From positions 5,928,191 to 5,992,190 of the forward strand of contig JACAXG010000013.1 of assembly GCA_018881555.1 (NCBI GenBank): DNA of 64,000 bases. The letters are read 5' to 3'. This DNA comes from Amblyornis subalaris (taxonomy: Eukaryota > Chordata > Aves > Passeriformes > Ptilonorhynchidae). The notes under the pieces were generated by a model. It saw only the letters and a list, made by a program, of their open reading frames with translations, searched no databases and was not told where the DNA came from. Both the position numbers and the translations under genes were made by a program. Positions 12,931 to 26,200 of this stretch are shown piece after piece. How positions within the stretch are numbered: the first letter of the stretch is position 1; every line of letters begins with the position of its first letter.

Positions 12931-13199
12931 CCACCTGCCCAGGCCGCCCGCACTGCGCGCAGGCTCCGCGGCCGCGGAGGGAGCCCGGGAAAGGGGGGTT
13001 GGCAGGCCCGGGGGGGCCGCGGGGCGATGCGGAGGGAGGAGTTCGGAGCGTGTTTCGGGGCTCGGCCCCGGGAGCCCNGCGGGGGGAAAAGTGGGCGAAA
13101 GTAACGCGTCGGCTGCGGAGTAAGGCACGAAACCCGTACAAATGGCAGGGAAAGGGTTCCTAGCAGGGGCCCAAGGAAGGCGGATGGAAATGGTCACTT

Positions 13200-16100
13200 G
13201 TTTGGAAAAGAACTTTGAACTTCTCCTGCAAAAGCCCAAATCGGGAACTCAGCCTGGCAGTGGACGAGCTCAGGCATGGTGCGGGTGATGGGCCGGACCC
13301 TTTTTAGGAAAGAGAGCATTTTTTTTCTGTTTGTGTCTTTAATGGTAAACCAGTGCCTCGGATCCTTTGCTGCGACATATTCAGGAACAATGTTTACCGT
13401 GAAATGTCCCCCAGAATGGCCAGCAGCACCTTTCTGAAACTCAGGTTGTGGCTCCCGTCAATTTTTCCCATGAGCCAATTAATGGATGCAAACCAAGATA
13501 TTTAGAAAAATAAAGGACGTGCTCATTAAGTTTTATCATTACTGTCCCTGCACAACAAGACTATGATGAGAGATGGCTAGTTGAAATGATGGTAGGGAAG
13601 TGCCATCCATGGTGTAGTACCAGCAAAAATTCTAAAGAATGACTTCCAAATTAAGGATTTCCTCAGTTTTAGTTAAAACGTTGATGCATTGGTGATCCAG
13701 CCNCAAATGAGTGCTTGGTACACACCACTTCATCCAAAGGAATGAAAAAACATTGTCCCAGACACAGAACCCTATTTCTGATCTGGGAAAGTTGAATAGG
13801 AATTGAAGCCTTATCCATTTAGGTATAACTGGATATGTAGCTGGAAATAAATGGCCCTCCCATGGTTGTACAACAAGGCATTCTCTTTCAATGTANTGTA
13901 AAGGAGGGTGGTACCTGGTCAAGCTTCTGAGGAGCACCACTCCCAGCTATCGAGGGCAGTGCCTTGCAAAACATGNCCCTGGCATGCTGCAGACCAAACC
14001 TGCTCACAGAACGTCCTCCTCTGAAAGGTTGACACTTCATTGGAAATAATCCTGCTATACTTCAGATTTCTGCTCAGCCTTATCACGTATCTGAAATGCT
14101 CTTGGATGATAAACTATCTCCTCGCCGCATGGTGCAGTCCTGTGCTAAGATATCCGAGCCTGCTCCATTACGGATGCGCACGGGCTCCGGCAGAATGCCG
14201 TATCTGCTTCCCGGTCTTGGCTGGCTCTGGAGAGCTGACAGTCATTCAGAACTAACTCGAGTAGCTCTACATGTCATTCTGCTGCACTGCACGTCTTTTC
14301 TTTCCGATAAGCAGCTGTCCTGCACATTCTTCAGTTAATACTTTCTGGGTCAGATATGGCCTCAATAGACTGTATCATTTTGCCCAGAGCTAATTCTCCA
14401 AAAGCAGTAGGAAAGTCTTTGAATACGTTGCAGGATTTTCCAGGAATTGCTGCTCAGCAAAGAAAATTCAGTTGATCATAAGTCTCTCGAAAAATGCTTG
14501 CAGAGAACCTTCATTCCTCAGGGATGGATGCTGGGGTAATATTACATTAANCATGGGAAGGTGTACTGGCAAAGGCCTTCATCGCTGCAAGTGGAGAACA
14601 AATGGCAGAAAATAATGTAATTCTCAAATAAGTGAGATAACCAAATGNGAACATTAGAGGAAATAATTTAAAAGCAATTAAAAATAATTCTGTATTATTG
14701 CCCATTGTATAGACTAACAGGAGATCACAGCAATTTGGCAGATTTTGAGTTAATGAACTTTATGATAATGTTGCAGGTTATTTATAAAAAAACCAGCAAT
14801 ATTTGAAAAGCCCAAAGTTATGGCCTTTTATGTCAAGTTTTTTTTAACTGCCAGCTTGCGTGGTTTGAAACAGCAGAATGAAGTAAAAACAGGTATGTAG
14901 GGGTTTTTTTTAGAAACTGTTATGTTCCACTGAATTTCCTGTGCAGAAGTGCTGTTGCTCATCTGTACGTCTGATTAACTTTTGCTCCCTGAAAGTGTTA
15001 TCAGACCTGTAACCAGGCAAACAGCAGAGCAGATGGCCAGTGCCAGTATCGGTGTTTCTGGTCTGGGTGCTTAATGAGATCTGAGAGTGTAACATGAGCC
15101 TCTTTCATTTTGTCTGTCTCACATGGCAGATATACTTGGTGCAAGTGCTCTGGTTGCTCAAGGTCACAGATTCATCAATCAAAAGAGAGCCCTTCCCATT
15201 AATCTTTTACCTGCCCGTGACAGTTCCATACATCTCAGGAGCTGCCATGTCACACGGAGTGCTGTTGTCCTGAGTTTTGGGACAGTACTGCTGTGAAAGA
15301 CAACCAGGTTAAAGCAGAAATCAGACCCTTTTTAAAACACAACATTAGATGTACTGTACTCTGAGCGTAAGTTTTTATTCATTAACCCTAAAATAAAAAT
15401 GCCTTTTTGTGCTGTGGGATAAGCCTTCAGTTGGGCCAGATCTCCCATCCCACACAATCCCATGTCCCACACTATGAAGGTGGATGTCCTACAACATTTC
15501 TGACCTTATCCATGGAGATAGAAATATTGGCTGTGAGTGGTTTAAAAAAATCTAAGCACCCCCAACCCTTCCCCTGTGCATGCACGTGTCCAAGGCTGGA
15601 GCTGGGGAGTGTGCCTGGGAATGTGCCTGGGAGGCCTCGGGGAGGCCACTTGCTCCTTTTGACCAACACTTCCAGCTGGTTCGAGGTCCTGGTGCCTCTG
15701 TGCACTGACAGAGGGATGTGAAACTTGTGGTAGAGAGTTGTCTTTGCGGCTGAGCAATGGTACTTTTTTGCTTTGTTTAAATTGCCAAATTTGGTGAAGC
15801 TAAACACCTGAAATATCTACAGTTGCACAGTAGAAACTTGTTTGACTTCTAAGTTCTTTGTAGTAAAAGACGTGTCCTTCATCCTGCATGGCTCATGCAT
15901 CACCCCATCTTGAGGGAGAGCAGTCACAGAGGTGTCATGGCTTGAGGAATCTCTTGTGTCTGGGGTTACAGAAGAGGTGACCAAAGACAGGCTCAGTCCT
16001 ACCCANTCCCCCACTTCCTGTGCCCAGGGAATGTGACAAAGCTGATGTAACTGGAGGTGGGAAATTATTTGGGGAGGAGAGCAGAGTTATGGTAAAGCAG

Positions 16101-19100
16101 GGGAGATAATGAAGAGGAAAGAAGGAGTAACTGAGAGAAGGAGAGGGGATCCCAAATAGGAGGGCAGGCTGCATTTTCAGTCTATGTAGGTATAGATACA
16201 GGGATCTGAACTGCAGGATAGCTTCCACGGCTGCTGAGATCAGTGGGATAACTGCTCTGAACATGGCATATGCCTAAAATGACAGGTAGTCTGAAAAATG
16301 AGGACTTGGAGCACTCATATTGTGCTTCTGAAATCATTGCATTTTTAATGATTTCAGCCTTAAGTTTTATGGCCTGTTCTCCATCTACCGAGTGAATGTA
16401 AGAGCATCTTCTGTCACAGCTGGATAGTAAAGATAAATCTTTGATGTTTATTGAGCATTAAAACTACAGTGAAAGCTCCATACAAAAAGCATTGAGGCAA
16501 TTAATATTCCTGCTTTCCTCTGCATGGAATGGAGTTCGGTGGTTTCCAGAAGACCTGTATGTANAAAAGGTAATTGAGAACTCCTCTTATGCATATCCAC
16601 AACAGAGGTGAATTCAGGAATTTTAATCCTGGGATGGCACAATTTGTAGGTAAGGGCTTTGCAGCCTTAGAATTACTTTAATATGCCTTGTTAGACAAAA
16701 GTGGACTAAGTACTTTAAAAGAAACTGAATATGGTCAAAAGCTTTCTAGAAATATCTGCATTATAGTGGGAAGACTTCAATAGTGAGAGAAGAGTTTCTT
16801 ACTCCTTTTTGCCNGTTACTGCTGTTTAACTCTGCCACACCTGAGATGCTTGTGTACCATGTTTAGATAACTCTTTTAATTATTTAGATATTTGATATGT
16901 TGTCAGGATTGTAGCAGTTTAAAATGTGTATTGAATCTTGTTCTCTACCTCAAGCACGAAGGTCTGTGGAGCATTTAGTCATTAATATTTTCTACTGGGT
17001 GCATTTGTGCTATGCTGTAGCAGTGAAGTAACAGATCTAAGAATGCCGTAATTCTTACTTGTCCTAATCAAATACTAAAATCTGAATGTTAAGAAGCTGG
17101 ATTTATGAACCATGGTGTTGTTTACCTCATTGTCAGTTTTAGACACAGGCTGATTCTTGCAAATTTTTGTCTCTAGAATCACCTCTCCAACTCTTGGTCA
17201 CCTTTCTCCAAGAAATATCCATATTTTCATATTAGAACTAAGTTAACAATATGGAAGAAAAAGGTATGACCTGCATGCATTCATCACATGGGCAGAGCTG
17301 CTGGTTGCATTCAGAGCTCTGCAAAAGGAGCACAAGGCTTTGCCTTTCACAGCAAAAGCTTTTATGTATGTGAGTGAATAGAGCAAATTGCTATGAAATA
17401 CCTGAATGCCCAGTTATGGAGTCACAACTGAGGTTAAATGCCAAATAATGGTGTTATTGATGTAAGATGGAAGGATTCTCTTTAACAGAAAGCCAGTGCT
17501 CAAACTACCCATCCAGATTTTTGGTGTTTTCTACCATATCCTCTTCCCTTTGTATCCCTTTTGGCGGTTTTTGCCCCCCTTTCTCTGTCAGCATTTTATT
17601 TTTCATCTTTATTCATTGTTGCTTTCTATGCTTTTCTCCAGCAACAGAAACATATTTACTTGCAAGCTGATCCCATCTGTGCTCCNGCATTGTAAAGCTT
17701 CCCCCCGCCGTGGCACTGCATGTCTGATGGAGTTTCGTACGACGGGTGGGAAGCTCCAGCCTTCCGGAGTGCCAGGATTTCACACCATGGAGCAGGCAGG
17801 CAGGGCACTGCCGACTGGGCATGGTTTTTTTTTTTAAAAAAAGAGGGTGTGCAGTTTTTCTTGTGTAAGAAAATGCGATAATACTGTAATCATTTGTCGC
17901 CTGACCGTTCACTGAGATGGAAGAGTGCTGAACTTTTAATTTAATTGGGTCTCTCATGCTTGCACTGTTTCCTGCTCATGAACCAGAATATATGAGGACC
18001 ATAACTCAAATATACACTAAGCTGTCCCTGCTGCAGTCTCATCCCTTGCAAATTAAGTAGGATCAGGACTCAAAAGAGATAACTAAGGAGACCTATGTCC
18101 TGGAGGAAATTACCGTGAATTACAAAATGATGGTTTCTCTCTTAATAAAAAATGAACTAATGCTCCAGTGTGACACTGTGAAACTCTTCAGTTTATAAAG
18201 GTACTGTCTTTCAGGAAATATATATGTTAATCCAGCTGTCATGCATAAATTCTCATTTGGGGCCTGATCTAATTCCCATTGAAGTAGAGATGGACTCAAT
18301 CTACTTAAATTTCTCCATGCAGTTTCACGGCTTTCCACTATCTTCATCTGTTGTATCACATTACTGTGTGTGGGTAGAGTTGCCACATTCCACCCATGAC
18401 ACAACTGTTTCAGTGGCAAGTGAAGTGATACGTGCATATGGTACACGCAGGCTTTACACAAACCGTATGCTTTCAGACAGCTCTCTGTGTAATTGGGGGA
18501 AGTTAGAGAGGCTTCCTGAATTAAAAGTCCATTTGCTACATTATTAGAAGACGTCGTAAACTTTGTTTATTTTTCCCAGGACCTTACTTTTGATATTTGA
18601 GGGACAGAATGAGTGATTTATTGTTTTTCTTTTGTAAATTAGGAAGTCGGATTAATAACTTTGAATAACAATAAAATGGTTGCTTGAAGATTTTTGAATC
18701 AGTCTCTTTAACTTTATTATTCGTTGTGTCAAATCTTAGGCCGAAATTTTGCTTATTTAACAGCAAGTGACTTCATAAAATTTCCAATTACAGTTATACA
18801 CAGTCTTCTTTTTGCTATGTATTTCACATTTCCCAGATGTTGAATGTCCTCATTGCTGAATGTTTTGTATAGGAGATTATTATTTATCTGAAGAATTTTG
18901 GCTAAGGGCAGCCTCCGGTGGGGAAAAAACCCTCCGGAGAATTTATAAAGTACACTTTAATCTTGAGGCTATTATAGGCCTACTATTCTTTTTTTTTATT
19001 GGTGGTTACAAAAAAATTACAAAATGACTGAATAAATTTAGCCAGTAGTTAAGTGTGGCTGTTTCTATATTATCTGAATTGACAAAGTACTTTCCTTAGG

Positions 19101-19745
19101 ACATTAGGTTTGCAGAGAGAGGGGACAACATAGTATTGGGTGACACACCAACACAGACAAAATAATTAAATACTAAAACTCATCAGCTTTTCATGCAGCT
19201 ACGTGTCAGATCGCTTCCCTCCTGCAGAGCTGAATCCATTACTCTGGGACACCCTGGATCACCTAAATTAATGTGGGCATCTCCATGTCTGAGAGCTGCT
19301 CACTATAGGATGCCCCTGCAGTGTGAGGAGGCTGCAGTGCACATCCTTGAGGCTCTAATTTCTTTTTAAATGCTTTGAAGGCAGGCATTGGAGCTGAGAT
19401 TATGAAACTGGAAGAGGTTTGTTTCCAAGCACTGGGAGACTTCAGTGAGCTGAAGGAACGCAGAGTATTCACTGCTGCAAGGGCAGGGGGTGACTCAGTG
19501 TCTGCAGCCTTGCTGGCTAAAAGGCTGCACCANGGCACAGCTTTTGCTCAGTAGAAGGGTGAAAATCATTGCCTGCTTCCCGGGTGATCACTGCAGGTGA
19601 CAGGAAGAAAATTTGTCCAGTGTTTNCAGCTGGTGGTTGGTGTGGTACACTAAGGGTTTTTCCACTCCTTCCAAAATATTAGGCACTTTGCATAAATGCC
19701 TCCAGGAGGGACAAAAGGCCAAGCTGGACAAGCCGCAGATCTGAC
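13200..19745. other. non-coding sequence without recognised genes
   Basis: Ordinary AT-leaning sequence with isolated Ns, homopolymers and short chance ORFs. A tandem GTGCCTGGGA duplication occurs at about 15,611-15,632. The only repeat relic I can name is listed at about 18.25 kb. The longest frames (for example 15,472-15,807 minus and 17,613-17,957 minus) show no recognised motif, supported splice signal or family similarity. Confidence 0.55.
18253..18300 (-). mobile_element. ancient amniote LINE (CR1/L3-like) 3'-end relic
   Basis: GGGGCCTGATCTAATTCCCA followed by TTGAAGT resembles the reverse complement of a widespread amniote CR1-like 3' end (CATTGACTTCAATGGG...GATCAGGCCC). Only about 45 bp is recognisable, so this is a weak assignment from memory. 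A similar phrase (CCATTAACTTCAACAGG) occurs near 41,990. Confidence 0.4.
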
Positions 19746-19770
19746 CTGCTGTTGTTTCCTCTGTGTCCAG

Positions 19771-19990
19771 CATCGTTGGTCTGCAAGATTAAAAAAAAGA
19801 ACAAAAATTTGTTGGATAAAAAAATCAAAACGTTTGATCCTAATGCAGCAGGCTCAGGCTAAATCACGTTTCCCAGTGTGGCTTTCAATATCAAGCCTAC
19901 TCCTGAGGAACTGGCAAATGCTCAACGAGCCCAACACGGAGACAACTGGCAGCCTGAGTCATTTTCGCATGTGATTGTTGAATGTGACAG
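19771..19990 (+). pseudogene. exon-like or pseudogene-like segment, unknown protein
   Basis: A pyrimidine-rich tract ends in TTTCCTCTGTGTCCAG at 19,770, a very good 3' splice site. One frame downstream reads a Lys-rich segment, then IKTFDPNAAGSG, one TAA stop at about 19,859, and continues in frame with FNIKPTPEELANAQ and GDNWQPESF. The second part (19,878 onward) has protein-like composition. I do not recognise the family and see no clear 5' donor after it. It could be a decayed exon, a retropseudogene fragment, or chance. Confidence 0.25.
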
Positions 19991-20239
19991 ATTGAGAATA
20001 GCAAGGAGTACGAGTTCATGCTATGAGAGTGAAGTAACCCAGCATCCGCTCNCTGGCTCGAGCCTGCGGAGAGATGTGGAGTGCTGTGGCAGAGAAATGC
20101 CATCGAGGCTTTGGGAAAATGGGTTTAGCACACATGTTGTTTTCTTCCTTTGCTCATTTTTATTTCACCATAGAATGTTTCTTTTTTGTCTTCGTGGCAG
20201 ATGGAAAGTAAGAGATAAACCCTTGACATGTTTGTAAAG

Positions 20240-23200
20240 CATGGATTGACATTAACTTATTCCCCTTTTTGCTTTTTCTCTGAATACCTTTCTACTTACA
20301 CTGATGCTGTATAGGCCTTTTTATTCCTTGGTGGTTACTGCTCCAGCACGTTGACTGGACAGAAATGGTTTCAGATAAAACTGGGGTACTCTTGCTTAGA
20401 GAAATGATCCTTTCCAAACCAACCTGGTGAGGTTTCCNTTCAGAACAAACTGCAACAGGTTGGGGAAGCCCAGGGGAGTTACCAATGAAATATCTGCTGC
20501 AATCCAACCTTTTGTTGCGGTTGATCAGAGTATTATATCTGAGTAAGTTATTAATTAAATTTAGCCACACTTTATTTTCATATATGTTCTTGGAAAAGGC
20601 GACTTCTTTCCAATTTCTTATTCATAAATGTTTGACGCGTGGTCTGGGCCAGCACAGCTGAGCACATCACTGGAACATGTCTGTAATGTGCTCTGCACTG
20701 AGCTGGTGTTTGAAGTCTGCTGCTCAGCTTTGTAACATTGTGTGTGAAGTATTAGTTCATTTAATCTTTGTAAGACAATGTGCTTGATTTATTAGTTGTA
20801 GAGGTGTTTTGAGGGTGTTGGATGAGAGATGCTATGGATCAGTGACATGTTGCAAAAGAAGCAGATGTAAAGACTTAGAGATGGGTAGCACTGACGCCCA
20901 GGGCCTTTGCAAACGCAGAAACCTCTGCATAGGTTGAGAAGGATAAAAGTGGATTTTTGATCTGTCCAGAATTTTTTTCGTATTTTTTCTCCTGTAATAT
21001 TTTATATGTAACCATGGGCTCAGCACATGGTTACAACATTTGGAACTAAACCCTTTTTCTCCTTTAANTCTTTATTTGTCGAGACTTTGGGAAGATGATG
21101 ATTCCTGGAAGCTCTTTGTCTGCAGTGAATGGTGAGTACCTGGAGTGACTCCACTGGTCTCCATCTTATTCTACAAATAATTATAGGTAATACATTAACA
21201 CAAGGAGCTGCCTAATGCACTGGGCACACTCTGTTTGCTCACCACAGCAACAGAAAAGGATTAAATGCATTCTTTGTGTTCGTGAGCTCTGGGCCGTTAT
21301 TCTTGCCAGCCTGAGGTGATTTATTGCTTCAGATCTGAATTGCCAGTCCCTGGTGGGGACGTGTGGAAGTGAAGTGACCTGTACAGAAATTGGTCTCTTT
21401 AAACCTGTATTTATTCGGTGCATCGCTTGCCGTAATGGCTGTTTGTGACAGCAGCTGCCTGTCAGGGATGCGCCAGTGGGTGAGGAGGGACCCCAGGAGA
21501 GCATCCAGGACGTGGATGTCTGGAGCTGCCATTGGTGCTTCCTCCATCTTGGTACCTCCATGCCTGTCCGTGGATCTGACACCACAGGAAATGCAACCGC
21601 CTTGGCAGTTTCTGACCTTCCCTTTAACCTCATCTCCTAATTCTCTCCTCAATGGTGCTTTTCATTGGTCAGATTTCAACAAAATGCCTTCTTTCTTGCG
21701 TGACTGTTGCCCCTGAGCTCTCCAAGACTGGCCCCACATGGACTGAAGCTGCTCCCGATGTCCTGGGTCCAGAGTGGGACTCGGGGCTGTGGAGAGAGCT
21801 TGGGTGCCAGGCCCTGCTGGGGACCCTGCTCTTCCAAATAATGGACAGCAGGTGGTAGCACATGTTCATTTCATCCCTTTTTTTAAAAGAATTAGGTTTT
21901 GCAAATCTTCATCTGATTTTCTGAAAAGGGGAAGGGTGGAAAAGCTGCTTCTGAAGAAGAGAATGAGCTTCCAAGTTTTTCAGTTTTTCCACGAAAGCTC
22001 AAGTCCCTGACATTTCTAGAGACGCTTTTCTTCCACGAGCTCCTTCGCTGTGTAACCGAAAGAGCTTGTCTTGGCTTGACTGCGATCCTTACGGGATAAT
22101 TTCCCTGCGGAAGNGCACAGGTAGTGCTGAGCAAGCAGGGCACCGGGGCTGGGAGCAGCAGCGAGCTCAGACTGATTCTGTGGACCTGAATTAAAGCTGA
22201 ATTAAACCGGTTGCATCAGCTACCAGGGCTGCTGAAAGGAAACACCTTTTCCAGCCCAAAATCCTCCCGAGAGGTGTGAAGGTAGCCAGGGCAGCGTGTC
22301 AGACAGACAGGGCTGAGTCCACCCTCCAGCTGGCAGACAAAACACACAGATCTCTCTGCCCTGCGAGCTGAGTGGCAACAGGAGCAGTGGAAGCATATTT
22401 GGACTCATATCTCTGCAAGTTTTGTGATAAGACAGCACTTCTTGTTGGCCTGGTGGGAACGTCTGCATGGGCAAAGGCGCAGATGTGGTTTTGAAATATC
22501 CAGCCCAGTTAATCCATATGTCAATAATACATTCATCCTGTGATTTATTTAATACAGACACTTTGTTTACTGCTGGCTTTGGAAGTATTTCAGCTCCAAT
22601 AAAAGTGCAAACTCGTTTGTTTTTTTAATAACTGGACTTACATAATTAACTGACATGTTATGACAGTCNGCTGTGGCCTGAAAAGCAGAGCTTCAATCAA
22701 ATGTCTTAAATGAAATTAAGACAATCTAACCTCAGGTTTCTTGTTTGACTGGGTTTATAATTGCTTTCAGACTGCCCTTAAAAACGCCCACATGTGGACA
22801 ACGACATCTGCAGTTTGGCCACTGGGAGAACGACTGAGTTGTTTCCTTGTCAGACCTGGGCCAGAGCCCAGCTGACAAGTGCCAGGGGGCTGAACCCTCC
22901 TACATGGTCTGCGTTTCCAGGCGTAGCTGGTTATGTAAAAAATATTATACATCTAATCTCTTATATCTGTATATATCTATTTATAGCAGGGAGAGCAGAA
23001 ATGCCAGCATTTTATATTATAGGAAATGGATGCTGTCACAGGAATATGTGGTTCAACTTGGCTCTGCTTATTTTGAACAGTTTAGTTTTTTTCAGGATTG
23101 AACTATAAGCCTATTGTGATTAAATTGTGTTCAAGCTTTTATGTCTTGATTCTGACAAGCCAGAACTTTTCTTCTGCAGCAGCAGGCTGGGATCCTGTTC

Positions 23201-26200
23201 CCAACTTAAATTTAGAAAAAGTAACAATTTTCCAAGGAACTGGCCAGAATTCCAAATTTTCCAGAACTTCTGTGTAGTTTACATTGGTTCTCAATACACT
23301 GTAGTTGCTGTGTCATCTGTTTTTCAGTGCAAACCTGTCTCAGGCAGGTGCTCATTACAATATGTGGCAATATAACCTTTTGTTTCATTAAACTTTTACC
23401 AGTAAAACCTCATTCATTTTCATCTGGATCATTTAGAAGATGAACTATCACTGCAGTCCTCCTGCTTTCCAAAGCTGTAGTTGAGCCAAACCCCAGCTTT
23501 TCCAGAAAAGTGAATATTAATTTTGTGTCCCANTAGCTGGTAAATCACGTGGCAACTTAATAGCAAAAATGGTTCCTCAAAGACATTGCACTTTTCTATG
23601 TTGTTTTTTGTAAAGTTTACAGAAAAAAAATTATTCTCTAGTAAACCATCCTATGAAAGATACATTTGAAGTGAAGAAGGGGATTTGCTAGTGATGACTG
23701 ACTTGTTCTTAAGTGAATGTAGAAGTAGTAACTCCTATGAAGTTGCTGGTCAAACTTACCCAGATTCTGACGTGTAATTGCGAAATGCTGCTTCTGAAGG
23801 GTGGTGCTTGCAGAAATATCAGAGCATGTCAGTAAAATTCCTGTCGGGAATTCAGGACGGGATGATAGGGAAGCTCTGGGAACAAGTCCTAATGCAGACT
23901 GGGTGTCCTGCCAGTAACCTTCACTGTGGTGACGTGGGAGGAACCACCCATTGTAGGACTGCAGATGGCTCACGCTATTAGAGGTGTCCCCGACAGCCTG
24001 GTCAGCTCTTCATTATTTAATTTCAGTACAGCAGGGAACACGCTATTAATTGGAGAAAGGACGTGGATGTGCAGGATCCTGCCCAGATCTGTAAACAGGA
24101 CCTAAAACTTGAATCTCCCCTCCATACCTGGGGCTAATGGGATCGGAAACTGGACCAGTGTCCGGGACAAATTCTTTCCTTTGTGTGGTGTCTTTTGTGC
24201 CTCCCAGCAAAAGAACCCAAGTTGTGAATAAACACTAGCATGGAGGTGGGACTGGGACAATCTGGTTTTGCTTAGCGCTGTAAATGATTTTAACTTTGTT
24301 TCTCAGTCATGGCTTTAAAAAAAATAAATAGAATTGCTCAGAGACAAGTCACAGACCTTCATTCAGAAACAGAGGCACTTCAGTCTGAAAGGCTGAGTGA
24401 GCTGATACATGTTTTTCTCTGATTTGGGAAGCTCTGCCATTCGACCCCCTCAGTGGTGGCTCACATGGTGCAATACTTCAGTGTCCCTTGACTGCCATTT
24501 GATGCGATTTTCTAGCCCAAGTGACAACGTGTGCATGCCTAGAGAATAAAGTGATGCTTCACTGAATTTTGGCAAAGAACACAGTGCTCCTCCCATTGCT
24601 GATGGGTGAACAGGTTAAAAGCTGTCTCCTTCCCTGGTTTAGCAGAGCTGTACATCAGCTCTGGCTCCCTGGTAGGATGTCTGAGGTTCAGTGCCCTGGC
24701 TGCCAGCCAGGACAATGGATATCTCCCACACAGTATCCTGCTATTAGATATAGATGGGGGCTAAGGAGAACATTAGTAATGAGAGCAACTCCACCCTGTA
24801 TGGTGGAGATATAGTACCCTGATGGGAGATTCCCATGGAAAACTCCAGTAAAGCTGATAAGAATCCAGCAACTGACCTTTGATGTATGCAGGTTCCAGAT
24901 GCAAAATGTTTAACTTAAGGAAATGGTAAATCTGAGGTGTTCCCAAGTGGATCTGAACAAGAGCAAGCTGAAAAGGTATTTAGAGCTTTTGCTATAGATT
25001 TGTGGGTTTAGTAGGGTCCAGCCAGAGGGAGAAGGTTTTCCTTTCTATGAGAGGATGCTGTGACCAATTCCCCTACAGAGGTCAGGTCCTGTGAGTCTTG
25101 TTCGATAGAAAAAAAGAGCTTCTCAACTGGATCTTTGCCTGAAGAGATTCAGAACATACCTGTGTTTTTCTCACCTTAAACAGTTTTCATGTGCATGCTT
25201 GTGCTGCTTAGGTGATGCTTGTGAAGGTCAGGATTGTTCAGGGTATTTTATTTTGTGCATTTTTCTAGCGTACATCCCTGGAGGCTTGTACAGCCCTAAG
25301 GAACACACTGGCCCTGTCACAAACCGTATCTCTCCAGCACAGAACAGAATGAAGAAAATCATAACACAATGCAGCAGGTGAAGTAACCTCCTGGCTCATC
25401 ACCGTGGGAGAGTTGGAAGAGAAGGAGGAGCAGCCCAAGCCACAGACGTCAAAGGGGAGTGGAGGTGATCAGCGTGCAGGAATGCAGAGGGGACATCTGC
25501 TCCAGACCCCAGCAGTCACAAAGCCAAGCTGCAGAAATACTCTTTTTTTTTTTTGGGTGGGAGATTTCAGGAATTCTGTCGGTTATCACTGAAAAGCATA
25601 CTGCAGCCTCAATCCTGCTTTCTCTGAGTGTAGGGATGTGTAGGTTCGGATCAAAGGACCTGGTTCGTGCTTACTTTGTATGGGCTCATCATGGCCCTAC
25701 AAAGCACTTCAGTGCTTATGCGGTGAATGTGGATAATTTCATTGGTCTCATTGAAACTAGTGGTGTATTTAAAATTCGGTGCTGGAGTGCTTTGCATGGT
25801 TGTAAAGGCTCTAGGAAAGAAAAAAGCGATTTAATGGAAACATTCAAACGCTTCTGAGAAAGAAAATGTTCCTTCCAGTGCTGGACTGATTGAATTCAAA
25901 TGAGACTTATCAGACCACCTCTTCAGGTCAGATTCAAAAAAACCCAAACAGATAATTCAGGGTGAAAGAATATTTTTAAAGAAAATTATGTCTTTTAGCA
26001 TGGCTTCCAGTAACTTTGTTAGTGGCACAGTGTTACTTGGTGCGTCACAGGGTGTGTTGGGTGTATTACACTATCTTACATGGTGTAAAATCATTCTCAC
26101 TTGGCAGAAGAACTGTTGGGCAGCATTTTGAAGGGCCTNTAGCTTGACCATAAAAGACCTTTGTTTTTCAACTGCTGCACTGCTATGCACAGGAAAAGTG

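Larger units (their letters stand above)
12237..13120. promoter_or_regulatory. CpG island, right block; likely promoter of a leftward gene
   Basis: Extremely GC-rich sequence with dense CpG, long C and G runs (about 12,460-12,490 and 12,985-13,020, both able to form G-quadruplexes), a GGC repeat and an adjoining pyrimidine tract. A YY1-like ATGGCGGC core lies at 12,815-12,822. The best splice donor is on the minus strand at 12,677, which favours leftward transcription. By remembered synteny (CNOT6 head-to-head with GFPT2) the gene could be CNOT6. Without an exon match I leave the symbol blank. Confidence 0.75.

Noticed and set aside
12316..13163. Overlapping 195-262-codon plus-strand frames in the right CpG block
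   Set aside because: Several frames are open at once because stop codons are rare at this GC level. The content is poly-Ala, poly-Leu and poly-Pro from simple repeats, with no good plus-strand donor.
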